A stretch of 64,000 bases of DNA from Rhodanobacter sp. (lineage in GTDB: Bacteria; Pseudomonadota; Gammaproteobacteria; Xanthomonadales; Rhodanobacteraceae). The notes beneath the pieces are model-generated. The model searched no databases and was not told the DNA's origin. It saw only the letters and a list, made by a program, of their open reading frames with translations. Positions 53,209 through 61,922 of the stretch are shown here, piece after piece. Both the position numbers and the translations under genes were made by a program. Positions within the stretch are counted from its first letter, which is position 1; every line of letters begins with the position of its first letter. The stretch spans positions 23,320 through 87,319 of the forward strand of contig JASBTI010000001.1 of assembly GCA_030148505.1 (NCBI GenBank). The letters run 5' to 3'.

Positions 53209-54465
53209 TCAGTGTTCGGTTGCGGCGCGGCGGCGGAGCATTCGGGAGAACGCCTCGAAGACCTTGCGCATCTGTCCAGCCTTGTAAGGAAACATCACCG
53301 GATCGTCCATCGCATGGATTACCAGGGCATTGGCCATCTCGAAAATCAGCAACTTTCCATCCCTGGTTTCAGCACAGTCGAAACCCACGTAATCGAGCCC
53401 GAATCGCGTCTGTACCGCCGTGATTGCCGCTCCGTGGCGAAGCGCGAAATCGTCGTCGAAAGAAGCCATGCACGCCTCCTCCTCCGCGCGTCGCGCGGGG
53501 TCTTCGCGCATTTCATCGTAGGGATAGTGAACCATCCAGTGCTGCGAAATCCCCATGTGGCAGACAAACGGCCGCCCGTCGATCAGGACCACCCGGTACT
53601 TGCGGAACAAGCCATCCATCGAAGCGTAGTCGATGAAATTGGCCACAAAGAATTCCGCCGCCCGCACACGCTGCAAATAGCCGTCCAGGTCGCTCCACCC
53701 ATCGATCTTGCAAAGATCGGCGCCCGCGTGGGAACCCAGCGGCCTGAGAATCAGAGGAAAGCGGATCTCCGGCAAGGTGACCTCCCACCGCGAGGGCTCG
53801 CCGGTCAGCTGCTGAAGGTCTGCGCGCCCAACCCTGCACGTCGCTGCCACGCAAAGGCCCGGGACATCGCGCAACGCCTCGAATGCCCCGGTACGGGACA
53901 ACCGGGGAATGCACAGCGGCGGGTTGAGCACCGGTCGCGGCCAGCCCTCCATGTACGTTGCCAGCTGTGCCAGCACCGGCCCGTGGGCATCGGCCTCGCT
54001 GATCGCCACAAACGCCAGATCATGCTCCGGTACGACCTCAGGCCATGGCAGTTCGCCACCGACATACAGCACGTCGAGGGACATGCCGGCATTCTCGAGA
54101 ATGCATTCCAGCGGCGTATTGGCCATCAGGTCACCGGGAACCTTGATCATCAGCACCCGTAGTGATCCCGGCCTACTATCGCACAGACGAAACGACTGGC
54201 GGATCTTCAGGGCCTCGGCCAGCACGGCCAGGCCTTGTTCCTTCTGGAAACGCAGTTGCAGGATCAATGCCAGATCGAGCATCGCGTAGGCGTCCCCGGC
54301 CTGGCCGCGAGCGATCAGGCCAGGCACGTGAACCGTCAGGTCGTCCTCACGGTAGGCGGCACGCAACAACTCCGCCAATCCCAGCAACGGCGGCAGCCGG
54401 GGGGTATCGTCGTGTTCGGAAGGAGTCGGGGAAATCGGGGCGGTACCAGCAAAGGAATCGGGCAT
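53209..54465 (-). CDS. ATP-grasp domain protein with N-terminal helical region
   Basis: The start at 54465 is the most likely one (about 418 residues), but the ribosome site is poor, and a frame to 54552 is open. The first 115 residues are helical (LGLAELLRAAYREDDL, DLALILQLRFQKEQGLAVLAEALKI), followed by LRVLMIKVPGDLMANTPLEC and an ATP-grasp fold (about 215-410) with FPLILRPLGSHAGADLCKI, RKYRVVLIDGRPFV and VGFDCAETRDGKLLIFEMANALVIHA. These fit a carboxylate-amine ligase. The substrate is unknown. The serC-like gene follows 21 bases later, so the two probably act in one pathway. Confidence 0.78.
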   Translation of the reverse strand: MPDSFAGTAPISPTPSEHDDTPRLPPLLGLAELLRAAYREDDLTVHVPGLIARGQAGDAYAMLDLALILQLRFQKEQGLAVLAEALKIRQSFRLCDSRPGSLRVLMIKVPGDLMANTPLECILENAGMSLDVLYVGGELPWPEVVPEHDLAFVAISEADAHGPVLAQLATYMEGWPRPVLNPPLCIPRLSRTGAFEALRDVPGLCVAATCRVGRADLQQLTGEPSRWEVTLPEIRFPLILRPLGSHAGADLCKIDGWSDLDGYLQRVRAAEFFVANFIDYASMDGLFRKYRVVLIDGRPFVCHMGISQHWMVHYPYDEMREDPARRAEEEACMASFDDDFALRHGAAITAVQTRFGLDYVGFDCAETRDGKLLIFEMANALVIHAMDDPVMFPYKAGQMRKVFEAFSRMLRRRAATEH

Positions 54466-54776
54466 GGAGATCAAGTCGGAACTACTGACGCCAGCCGGCG
54501 ACACATAGGGAAGGAAAAGACACCGTGACATGCAGCTCATCCACGATGCCACGGACTTTAGGCGCTTTCAGTACCCGCCCGCAACTGCGAGAAAGCCCAT
54601 CGGCATCCGTGGTCGGAATCCTCGACAACGAACTGGCGGCGATGATTTGAAACGGTGACAGCACGGCCTGCGCAGGCAACAGCTGGTATGACATCAAGCC
54701 GGACCATGACCTCGGCATAGCCTTGACTTTACCGCGCCAAGGTTCCACGGTCACGGCACGTCCCCGGAGCACCTAG
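54466..54776. other. Divergent promoter region of the ATP-grasp and Anbu cassette genes
   Basis: Between the divergent ATP-grasp gene and the circularly permuted ATP-grasp gene are 311 bases without a supported gene. CCCGGAG before 54777 is the ribosome site of the latter. No operator-like dyad is obvious. Confidence 0.45.
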
Positions 54777-56201
54777 ATGCGATCAGGCACGACGATTTTC
54801 GACGAAATGGGCTGGCCCAGCGGGACCCGCACGCCCTACGCGCTGATTGATGCATGGCTGAAGTCGGTTCCCGCCGAGCAACTGGCGTTGAAGCGTCGTG
54901 AAGCGGAAGTCCTGTTTCGGCGCATCGGTATCACCTTCGCGGTCTACACTGAAGGCGGCGATGCCGAACGGCTGATTCCCTTCGATCTGATCCCGCGGGT
55001 GCTGGCACAGGCCGAGTGGCAGCATCTACAACTCGGCCTGGAACAGCGGGCCAAGGCACTCAATGCCTTCCTCCACGATGTCTACCACGACCGCGAAATC
55101 ATTCGCGCCGGTCGCGTGCCTGAAAAGCTGATCCTGCACAACAGCGAGTTTCGCCCTGAAATGGCCGGTCTCGACCTGCCCGGTGGCATGTATGCGCATA
55201 TCGCCGGCATCGACATGGTACGTACCGGCCCGGACGACTACTACGTACTGGAGGACAACTGCCGCACACCTTCGGGCGTGTCCTACATGCTGGAAAACCG
55301 CGAGGTCATGCTGCGCCTGTTCCCGGACCTGTTCCGCCGCAACGCGGTGGCGCCGGTAGCTCATTATCCGGACGAATTGCTGGCCACCCTGCGTTCGCTG
55401 GCACCACCCAACTGTCCCGGCGAACCGACCATCGTGCTGCTGACGCCAGGCATCCACAACAGCGCCTATTACGAGCACGCCTTTCTCGCCGACGAAATGG
55501 GTATCGATCTGGTCGAAGGCGCCGACCTGGTGGTCAGCAAGGACATCTGTTACCAACGCACCACGGCCGGTCTCGAGCGCGTCGATGTGATCTACCGTCG
55601 GGTCGACGACGAGTATATCGATCCGCTGGTATTCCGCCCCGACTCGATGCTTGGGGTACCGGGTCTGCACTTTGCCAATCGTGCCGGCAACCTCACCCTG
55701 ACCAATGCCGTGGGCGCCGGGATCGCCGATGACAAGGCGGTGTATATCCATGTACCGGAAATGATCCGCTTCTACCTGGGCGAAGAGCCGCTGCTGAACA
55801 ACGTACCGACCCATGACTGCAGCCAGCCAGCCGAATTGCGTTACGTGCTGGAGCATCTCGATCAGCTGGTAGTCAAGGCGGTACACGGCTCCGGCGGCTA
55901 CGGCATGCTGGTTGGGCCGCACGCCAGCAAGACCGAACTGGAGGCGTTCCGGGCCCTGCTGAAAAGCCATCCGCAGGATTACATTGCGCAGCCGACACTG
56001 GCGTTATCCACCGTACCGACTTTCGTCGAGACCGGCGTTGCGCCGCGACACGTCGATCTAAGGCCGTTCGTGCTGTGCGGCGCAGACCGTATCCGCGTGG
56101 TCCCCGGCGGGCTGACGCGGGTCGCACTGAAAGAGGGTTCGCTGGTGGTCAACTCGTCCCAGGGTGGCGGCACCAAGGACACCTGGGTTCTGGAAAACTG
56201 A
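54777..56201 (+). CDS. Circularly permuted ATP-grasp protein (type 2)
   Basis: A 474-residue protein of the COG2308 family (DUF404/DUF407). Seen: AEVLFRRIGITFAVYTEGGD, RAKALNAFLHDVYHD, DYYVLEDNCRTPSGVSYMLENR, GADLVVSKD and VVKAVHGSGGYGMLVGP, with AQPTLALSTVPTF near the end. It is expected to bind ATP and to ligate a carboxylate to an amine, with no known substrate. Its stop TGA overlaps the alpha-E ATG (TGATG). The cassette of ATP-grasp, alpha-E, transglutaminase and Anbu is a recurrent bacterial neighbourhood, so it is probably a modification and proteolysis system. Confidence 0.93.
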   Translation: MRSGTTIFDEMGWPSGTRTPYALIDAWLKSVPAEQLALKRREAEVLFRRIGITFAVYTEGGDAERLIPFDLIPRVLAQAEWQHLQLGLEQRAKALNAFLHDVYHDREIIRAGRVPEKLILHNSEFRPEMAGLDLPGGMYAHIAGIDMVRTGPDDYYVLEDNCRTPSGVSYMLENREVMLRLFPDLFRRNAVAPVAHYPDELLATLRSLAPPNCPGEPTIVLLTPGIHNSAYYEHAFLADEMGIDLVEGADLVVSKDICYQRTTAGLERVDVIYRRVDDEYIDPLVFRPDSMLGVPGLHFANRAGNLTLTNAVGAGIADDKAVYIHVPEMIRFYLGEEPLLNNVPTHDCSQPAELRYVLEHLDQLVVKAVHGSGGYGMLVGPHASKTELEAFRALLKSHPQDYIAQPTLALSTVPTFVETGVAPRHVDLRPFVLCGADRIRVVPGGLTRVALKEGSLVVNSSQGGGTKDTWVLEN

Positions 56202-57142
56202 TGCTCGCACGCACCGCCGACAACCTCTTTTGGCTGGCACGCTACATGGAACGCGCCGATTACCTCGCGCGCCTGTTGCAGATCGCCGGGCACATGAGTG
56301 CGGTGCGCGTGGATACCCACCACAACAGCGAGTGGGAATCGGCGATCGTCGCCGCCGGTTGTCGCGAGACCTATTTTGAGAAACATGCGGCGGCAGACGA
56401 GGCTACGGTCATCCAGTACCTTGCGTTCGAGCGCGACAACCCCTCGTCCATCGTCAACTGCATCGAAACCGCCCGCCGCAACGCGCGGGCGGTACGCACT
56501 GCACTGACCGCCGACATGTGGGAGGCGGTCAATGCCAGCTGGCAGGAGCTATCCAGTTTTCGCGCCGAGTCGATGGACGCCGACCGGTTCGCCGAATTTC
56601 TCGATTGGGTCAAGGCGCGTGTCGGACTGTTCCACGGTGTGTATTCGAACAACATGCTGCGTCGCGACGGCTTCCATTTCACCCGCGCCGGGCAGTTCCT
56701 CGAGCGCGCCGACAACACCGCGCGCCTGCTCGACGTGAAGTATCACGTGCGCCTCACGCAGGTCAGCGATGTCGGCGGGGTAATCGACTATTACCAGTGG
56801 CTAGCCATACTTCGCGTGGTCAGTGCCCGCCGTGCCTACCGGGTGCTCTTCAAGGGCGTGGTCGAGCCGGCGCGGGTGGCTGAACTGCTGATCACCAGCA
56901 GCGTGTTTCCGCGCTCGCTGGCGTTTTGCTACCAGCAAATTACCCAACATCTCGATGCGATCGAAAGCCAGGATCCCCGTCTCGCCGCCGAGGCCAAGCG
57001 TCAAGCCAATGCGCTGTATGCGGATCTACGTTATGCCCGTGTCGAAACTATTATCAAGAACGGCTTGCATGAATACCTTACACAGCTGATCGAGCGCACG
57101 GCGGAACTGGGTGCCCAGATCGCCAGGGGACATCTGTTCTAA
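56201..57142 (+). CDS. Alpha-E domain protein (DUF403)
   Basis: A 313-residue all-helical protein of the COG2307 family. It begins MLARTADNLFWLARYMERAD, the family hallmark, with many later Arg/Glu-rich helices (VNCIETARRNARAVR, QFLERADNTARLLDVKYH, ITSSVFPRSLAFCYQQI). No catalytic motif is known; it is thought to partner the ATP-grasp protein upstream, whose stop overlaps its ATG. The transglutaminase gene follows after 33 bases. Function unproven. Confidence 0.93.
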   Translation: MLARTADNLFWLARYMERADYLARLLQIAGHMSAVRVDTHHNSEWESAIVAAGCRETYFEKHAAADEATVIQYLAFERDNPSSIVNCIETARRNARAVRTALTADMWEAVNASWQELSSFRAESMDADRFAEFLDWVKARVGLFHGVYSNNMLRRDGFHFTRAGQFLERADNTARLLDVKYHVRLTQVSDVGGVIDYYQWLAILRVVSARRAYRVLFKGVVEPARVAELLITSSVFPRSLAFCYQQITQHLDAIESQDPRLAAEAKRQANALYADLRYARVETIIKNGLHEYLTQLIERTAELGAQIARGHLF

Positions 57143-57175
57143 AGCCAGCCGCCCCATTCCAGAAGGCTTTCAGCC

Positions 57176-57991
57176 ATGCAACTGCGAATCATCCATGACA
57201 CCACCTACCGCTATGGCGAAGCCGCCAGCCTGATCATCCAGGCGCTGCGCATGTGGCCTGCTGCCACTCCCGGACAAACGGTGAAAGATTGGCACGTCGC
57301 AGTCGATGGCAAATGCCTGCAGCCCACCTGTACCGATGGCTTCGGCAACCCCGTGGCCACCCATACCATTGATCGCAGCGTGGAAACGGTGCAACTGTCG
57401 ATACGCGGTGATGTGACTACCCACGAACGGCATGGCGTACATGGCAATGCAAGTGAAGCCCTCCCGCCGATGTTCTATCTGATCGACACCGAGCTTACCG
57501 CCGGCAACCCCGACATCGTCGCGCTCGCCGAAGCTAGCGCCGGCGACAGCGACGGCCCGATCGATCGCCTGCACCGTCTTTGCAACAGTGTGCGCGACCA
57601 TGTCGACTACCTGCCCTACCAGACCGATGCTGAAACTACCGCGGCAGCGGCATTCGCGGCCGGCGCCGGCGTTTGTCAGGACCATGCCCACGTGTTGATC
57701 GCCGCAGCCCGTTCCCAGGGCTTTCCGGCTCGCTACGTCAGCGGATACCTGTTTCCGATCGCCGATGTTGCAGCAGCCAGCCATGCCTGGGCGGAGATCT
57801 TCGTGCCGGACCTTGGCTGGGTCGGCTTCGATGCCGCCAACCGCCAGAGCCCGGACGAACGTTACGTGCGCATCGCCTGCGGTCGCGACTATCGCGATGC
57901 CGCACCGGTACGCGGGGTGCGCCTGGGCGGGCTTGCCGAAACGCTGGAAGTGGCAGTGTCCATCGCCGAATCGGCACACCTCGGCCAGTAG
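57176..57991 (+). CDS. Transglutaminase-like protein of the Anbu cassette
   Basis: A 271-residue cytosolic protein of the COG1305 type. The N-terminal beta domain (RIIHDTTYRYGEAASLIIQALRM) is followed by the papain-like catalytic domain with Cys167 (AGAGVCQDHAH), His203 (ASHAWAEIFV) and Asp219 (GFDAAN), a complete triad. It could be a peptidase, transferase or amide-bond crosslinker. An AAGG ribosome site is nine bases before the ATG. It is the third gene of the cassette, and the PQQ enzyme gene intervenes before Anbu. Confidence 0.93.
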   Translation: MQLRIIHDTTYRYGEAASLIIQALRMWPAATPGQTVKDWHVAVDGKCLQPTCTDGFGNPVATHTIDRSVETVQLSIRGDVTTHERHGVHGNASEALPPMFYLIDTELTAGNPDIVALAEASAGDSDGPIDRLHRLCNSVRDHVDYLPYQTDAETTAAAAFAAGAGVCQDHAHVLIAAARSQGFPARYVSGYLFPIADVAAASHAWAEIFVPDLGWVGFDAANRQSPDERYVRIACGRDYRDAAPVRGVRLGGLAETLEVAVSIAESAHLGQ

Positions 57992-58123
57992 ACCGCGCGG
58001 GAGTCAGCGCTGCGATCCTTACTGGCACGGTGGTTGAACAAGGCGATGTCTTGACCCGCCGACGCAATCGGCGCACAAAGGCAAGCGGGCACACACAATC
58101 ATTTCTGCCGCGGGGAACACACC

Positions 58124-60220
58124 ATGCTTTTGCCATACTTCAGCAAGCGTCAGTTGTGCGTCGCTCCGGTGCTCCAACCCGGCACTACGCCGCGGCATCA
58201 CCTGTACCTCTTCCTGCTCTGCTCGCTCGTCTGGCTTCCATTGGCCAGCCATGCGGCGACAGCAGCAACCCTCTACAGCAAGACCCAGGCACAGGCCGGT
58301 GCCAAGGTGTACAGCCGGCAATGCTCGGTCTGCCACGGTTCGAAGCTGCAAGGTGGCGCCGCCCCCGCACTGACCGGCAGCAGCTTCGGCAAGGCAATCA
58401 AGGCTAGGTATCCCGACGCGGGCAAGCTCTACCGCTTCATTTCCACACAGATGCCGGTCAGCAATCCCGGCTCGCTCGGCACGACCCAATACCAACAGGT
58501 ACTGGCCTTCATGTTGGCCGAAAACGGTTATCCGATGGGTAGCCACAAGCTCGACGCCGCGCATCTGGACAATGCCACGCTGTTGCCCTACCCCGGAAAA
58601 AATACCTCGACTGCGTCCAATCTGGAGATTCAGAACATCGGCAGCACCAGCCGCACCGTGATCGGCAAACTTCCCGACGCAACGCGCGTGACTGTCACCG
58701 ACGCGATGATGAAGGCTTCGCCCACCCATCCCGACAACTGGCTCCTACACGGTCGCGACTACACCAATCAGCGTTACTCCCCGCTACGACAGATCAACGC
58801 CGACAATGTGAAATCGCTGGTTCCGGCGGCGCTGGTCCAGACGGGCGTCACCAGCAGCTTTGAAACCACGCCGATCGTGGTGAACGGGGTGATGTACGCG
58901 ACCACACCGGTCGTCGACAGCAAGATGAAGATTCTCGCCATCCGCGCGGATTCCGGCGATATCCTATGGGAATCGACCTACGACATCGGCAACTTCAAGA
59001 TCTGCTGCGGGCCGGTCAACCGAGGCGTGGCGGTGGGCTACGGCAATGTCTACGTGACCACGCTCGACGACCGGCTGATCGCCCTTGACGCCGCTACCGG
59101 CGAAGTCCACTGGAACGTAAGCGTGGCCGACGCAAGCAAGGGTTACTCCGAGACCATGGCGCCCCAGGTCTACGACGGCAAGATCATTGTCGGCAGCTCG
59201 GGCGGTGAATGGCCGATCCGCGGCTTCGTCGCCGCTTACGATGCCCACTCCGGCAAACAGACGTGGCGCTGGCACTCGACCGATCCGAAATCGTTCGAGG
59301 GTGACGCCTGGAAGCGCGGCGGCGGCATGGTCTGGACCACGCCGGCAATCGATACCCGGCGAGGCCTGGTGATCTTCTCCACCGGCAACCCCAACCCCGA
59401 TCTTTACGGCGCCAAACGCAAGGGCGACAACCTCTACACCGACTCGATCGTCGCCTTGCATGTAGCAACCGGCAAACTGGCCTGGCACTACCAGGAAGTC
59501 CCACACGACGTTTGGGACTACGACGCGGTCAGCAATGTGGTGCTGTTCGATGTAACAACGAAAAATGGCAAGACCATTCCTGCCGCCGGGGAAGCGGGCA
59601 AGACCGGCTGGTTCTACATCGTTGACCGCCGCAACGGCAAGCTGATCCGCAAATCACAGCCCTTCGTCGAGCAGTCCGCCAACATGTTCTCGCAGCCAAC
59701 CCGACAGGGCGTGAAGATGCTGCCGGGTGCCAACGGCGGCGCAGAGTGGTCGCCTCCCGCGTATTCGCCCCAGACCCATACGGTCTACATCCTGGGCATG
59801 AATCAGTTGATGACCTTTACCACGGGCAACGACCCAGGCTATCAGCCCGGCACTATGCGGCTGGGCAGCTCGTTCACCAACGTGACCAAGGACCCCGTGC
59901 AAAACGGCACCTTCACCGCCATCAACGTCGATACCGGCAATATTGCCTGGCAATATCACGCCAGGCAGCCCTTGATCGGCGGTGCTCTGGCGACGGCGGG
60001 AAATCTGGTTTTCATGGGCGAGGGTGACGGTTATTTCGATGCCTTCGAGGCCACCACCGGCAAGAAACTGTGGCGCTTCAACCTCGGCGCCGGCGTCAAT
60101 GCCCCGCCAATAAGCTATGCCGTCGACGGCACGCAGTACATCGCAGTAGCCGCTGGCGGCAACTTCCAGATGGGTTTTCCTTACGGCGACACCATCGCCA
60201 TCTTCAAACTGGTTAAATAG
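58124..60220 (+). CDS. Cytochrome c-PQQ dehydrogenase (fused quinohaemoprotein)
   Basis: The product has 698 residues. A signal peptide (about 25-45; LYLFLLCSLVWLPLASHAA) leads to a cytochrome c domain with haem site CSVCH (67-71) and probable axial Met110, then an eight-bladed PQQ propeller (about 200-698). The vicinal cysteines Cys294-Cys295 (FKICCGPV), Asn422 (STGNPNPD) and the catalytic-region Asp465-Tyr466-Asp467 (HDVWDYDAV) are seen. It is a periplasmic alcohol-type dehydrogenase that would pass electrons through its own haem. The +2 Asp is the hallmark of lanthanide-dependent enzymes such as XoxF. The substrate is unknown. Confidence 0.88.
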   Translation: MLLPYFSKRQLCVAPVLQPGTTPRHHLYLFLLCSLVWLPLASHAATAATLYSKTQAQAGAKVYSRQCSVCHGSKLQGGAAPALTGSSFGKAIKARYPDAGKLYRFISTQMPVSNPGSLGTTQYQQVLAFMLAENGYPMGSHKLDAAHLDNATLLPYPGKNTSTASNLEIQNIGSTSRTVIGKLPDATRVTVTDAMMKASPTHPDNWLLHGRDYTNQRYSPLRQINADNVKSLVPAALVQTGVTSSFETTPIVVNGVMYATTPVVDSKMKILAIRADSGDILWESTYDIGNFKICCGPVNRGVAVGYGNVYVTTLDDRLIALDAATGEVHWNVSVADASKGYSETMAPQVYDGKIIVGSSGGEWPIRGFVAAYDAHSGKQTWRWHSTDPKSFEGDAWKRGGGMVWTTPAIDTRRGLVIFSTGNPNPDLYGAKRKGDNLYTDSIVALHVATGKLAWHYQEVPHDVWDYDAVSNVVLFDVTTKNGKTIPAAGEAGKTGWFYIVDRRNGKLIRKSQPFVEQSANMFSQPTRQGVKMLPGANGGAEWSPPAYSPQTHTVYILGMNQLMTFTTGNDPGYQPGTMRLGSSFTNVTKDPVQNGTFTAINVDTGNIAWQYHARQPLIGGALATAGNLVFMGEGDGYFDAFEATTGKKLWRFNLGAGVNAPPISYAVDGTQYIAVAAGGNFQMGFPYGDTIAIFKLVK

Positions 60221-60369
60221 TCAGGCCCCGATAGCGACAGCCTCCATGGCGATGAGATGCTCCGGGTAAAGCCCCGGCAGCGCAGCCTTTCAGCGCGCAA
60301 ACTAGGCCTACTTCAATCGACGTACCCTGCATCAGGTGGCGTCGACCTGCTACCCCCAAGGAGTCTCCC

Positions 60370-61140
60370 GTGACCTATTGTGTAGGCCTGTTCCTCGACG
60401 AGGGTCTGGTAATGCTGGCTGACACCCGCACCAACGCGGGTCTCGACAACATCTCCTGCTTCGCCAAGCTGCAACCATTCCATCGCCCTGCCGATCGTAT
60501 GATCGCCGCCATGACGGCCGGTAACCTGGCCGTTTCGCAGGCCGTGATCAACCTGATCCAGGAGGGCATTGAAAATCCGGAAACCGGTGCGCTGGAAACC
60601 ATCTACAGTGTACCTACGATGTTTGGTGCTGCTGCACTGGTCAGCAAAGCGGTGCGACTGGTCTATCACACCCACGGCAAAGCCATGCTCGATCAGGATG
60701 TGCCATTCGACGTGTCGATTCTGCTGGGCGGCCAGGTCGCTGGTCGCACGATGCGCCTGTTCCAGATCTACGCCGCCGGCAACTTCATCGAAGCCACCCG
60801 GGACACCCCCTTCCTGCAGGTGGGCGAACACAAGTACGGCAAGCCGATACTCGACCGGGCGGTTACCTCGTCGACCACACTCACCGAAGGTGTGAAGCTG
60901 GCATTGATCTCGATGGACTCCACCTTGCGCTCCAACCTGAGCGTCGGGATGCCACTGGACCTGCTGGTATATCGCAATGACAGCATCGATAGTGTCGAAA
61001 CCCATCGCATCGAAGAAAACGACGCCTACTTCCGGATGATTCGCGATCACTGGTCCGTGGCATTGTCCGACGCACACCGGCAGATTCCCGCACCGGAATG
61101 GTTGCACCGACCCACGCCTGGGAAACGCCAACAAAAGTGA
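60370..61140 (+). CDS. Anbu (ancestral beta subunit, proteasome-like peptidase)
   Basis: A 256-residue N-terminal-nucleophile protein. It starts with GTG after AAGGAG; removal of Met leaves Thr1 (TYCVGLFLD), the expected nucleophile. ADTRTNAGLDNISCFAKLQPF supplies the Asp and Lys of the proteasome site. Length and the HGKAMLDQDVPFDVSILLGGQ segment fit Anbu rather than HslV. Anbu forms open lock-washer assemblies, and its role is unknown. The usual partners (ATP-grasp, alpha-E, transglutaminase) lie just upstream, separated by the PQQ dehydrogenase gene. Confidence 0.93.
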   Translation: MTYCVGLFLDEGLVMLADTRTNAGLDNISCFAKLQPFHRPADRMIAAMTAGNLAVSQAVINLIQEGIENPETGALETIYSVPTMFGAAALVSKAVRLVYHTHGKAMLDQDVPFDVSILLGGQVAGRTMRLFQIYAAGNFIEATRDTPFLQVGEHKYGKPILDRAVTSSTTLTEGVKLALISMDSTLRSNLSVGMPLDLLVYRNDSIDSVETHRIEENDAYFRMIRDHWSVALSDAHRQIPAPEWLHRPTPGKRQQK

Positions 61141-61174
61141 CAGCGGGCGGCCCAGCTGGCACGGGGGGCTCAGC

Positions 61175-61774
61175 TCAGCTCAATGGCCAACGATCGACAA
61201 TCTCATACCGGGACTGCCCGAAGAAACTGCGAATCAGCGCGAATTCACGAACCTCCCAGGCTATCGGCGGCATCGACTCCTGCATGGCACCGGTGTGATG
61301 ACCGTACAACAGCGTGATATGCGGCAGAAAATGGGATACTCCAGGCACGTAAAGGCCAACGCGGAGCTGAGCCTCCGCGATGCCGCGACGAAGTCTGGCC
61401 AAGGATTTTCCCGACGCATCATCCGCGCAGAGCACAAAAGGGTATTGACCGTCCTGACGGCTACTGAAGCGCATGGCCGTGTCCAGCACCACCTCGAAGC
61501 GTCCCATATGTACGTCGGCGGCGGCTTCAAGAAGTGCCGCTTCATACGGTCGCAGAAGTCGTTCCGCGCGACCGAGCGGACACAGTGTCATATGCAACCG
61601 ATCCGCATCGACACGCGAACCGATCAACCGGTGAGACTGACGAAAACGCTCTCCTGCCTCGATAATTTCCGTCAGCGCCTGCGTCGGGGGAATCAGCGCA
61701 AAGAAGAAACTGCTGCCCTCCCTAGGCTTGTTCTTGACCGGCGAGACAGGTCCAAAATTCAACTCGAGAGGCAT
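61175..61774 (-). CDS. 2'-5' RNA ligase/cyclic phosphodiesterase family protein
   Basis: The start at 61774 (MPLELNFGPVSP) has GGAG seven bases before; ATG 61786 is also possible. The 199-residue product has the two catalytic His-x-Thr motifs of the 2H family, HMTL and HITL (LHMTLCPLG, PHITLLYG), and FFFALIPP at the start. Such enzymes ligate or cleave 2'-5' or cyclic phosphodiester RNA ends. It converges with the Anbu gene and lies 148 bases downstream of the diguanylate cyclase gene. Confidence 0.85.
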   Translation of the reverse strand: MPLELNFGPVSPVKNKPREGSSFFFALIPPTQALTEIIEAGERFRQSHRLIGSRVDADRLHMTLCPLGRAERLLRPYEAALLEAAADVHMGRFEVVLDTAMRFSSRQDGQYPFVLCADDASGKSLARLRRGIAEAQLRVGLYVPGVSHFLPHITLLYGHHTGAMQESMPPIAWEVREFALIRSFFGQSRYEIVDRWPLS

Positions 61775-61922
61775 TCTCAACTCCATGATTTCGGGTTGGC
61801 AAGCCGGTCTAGGGACGATCGCCATCACCTTCAGGCGTGGCGACCCCATTTTACCATTGTCGATGCTATCTGCCGGCTCGTCCTGCATCTGCACGAGCTT
61901 GATACGCTCCTCGCACGCACCG

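Noticed and set aside
50642..54162. Long plus-strand frames opposite the HD-GYP, serC-like and ATP-grasp genes
   Set aside because: Shadows of well-defined minus-strand genes; compositions are atypical for proteins.
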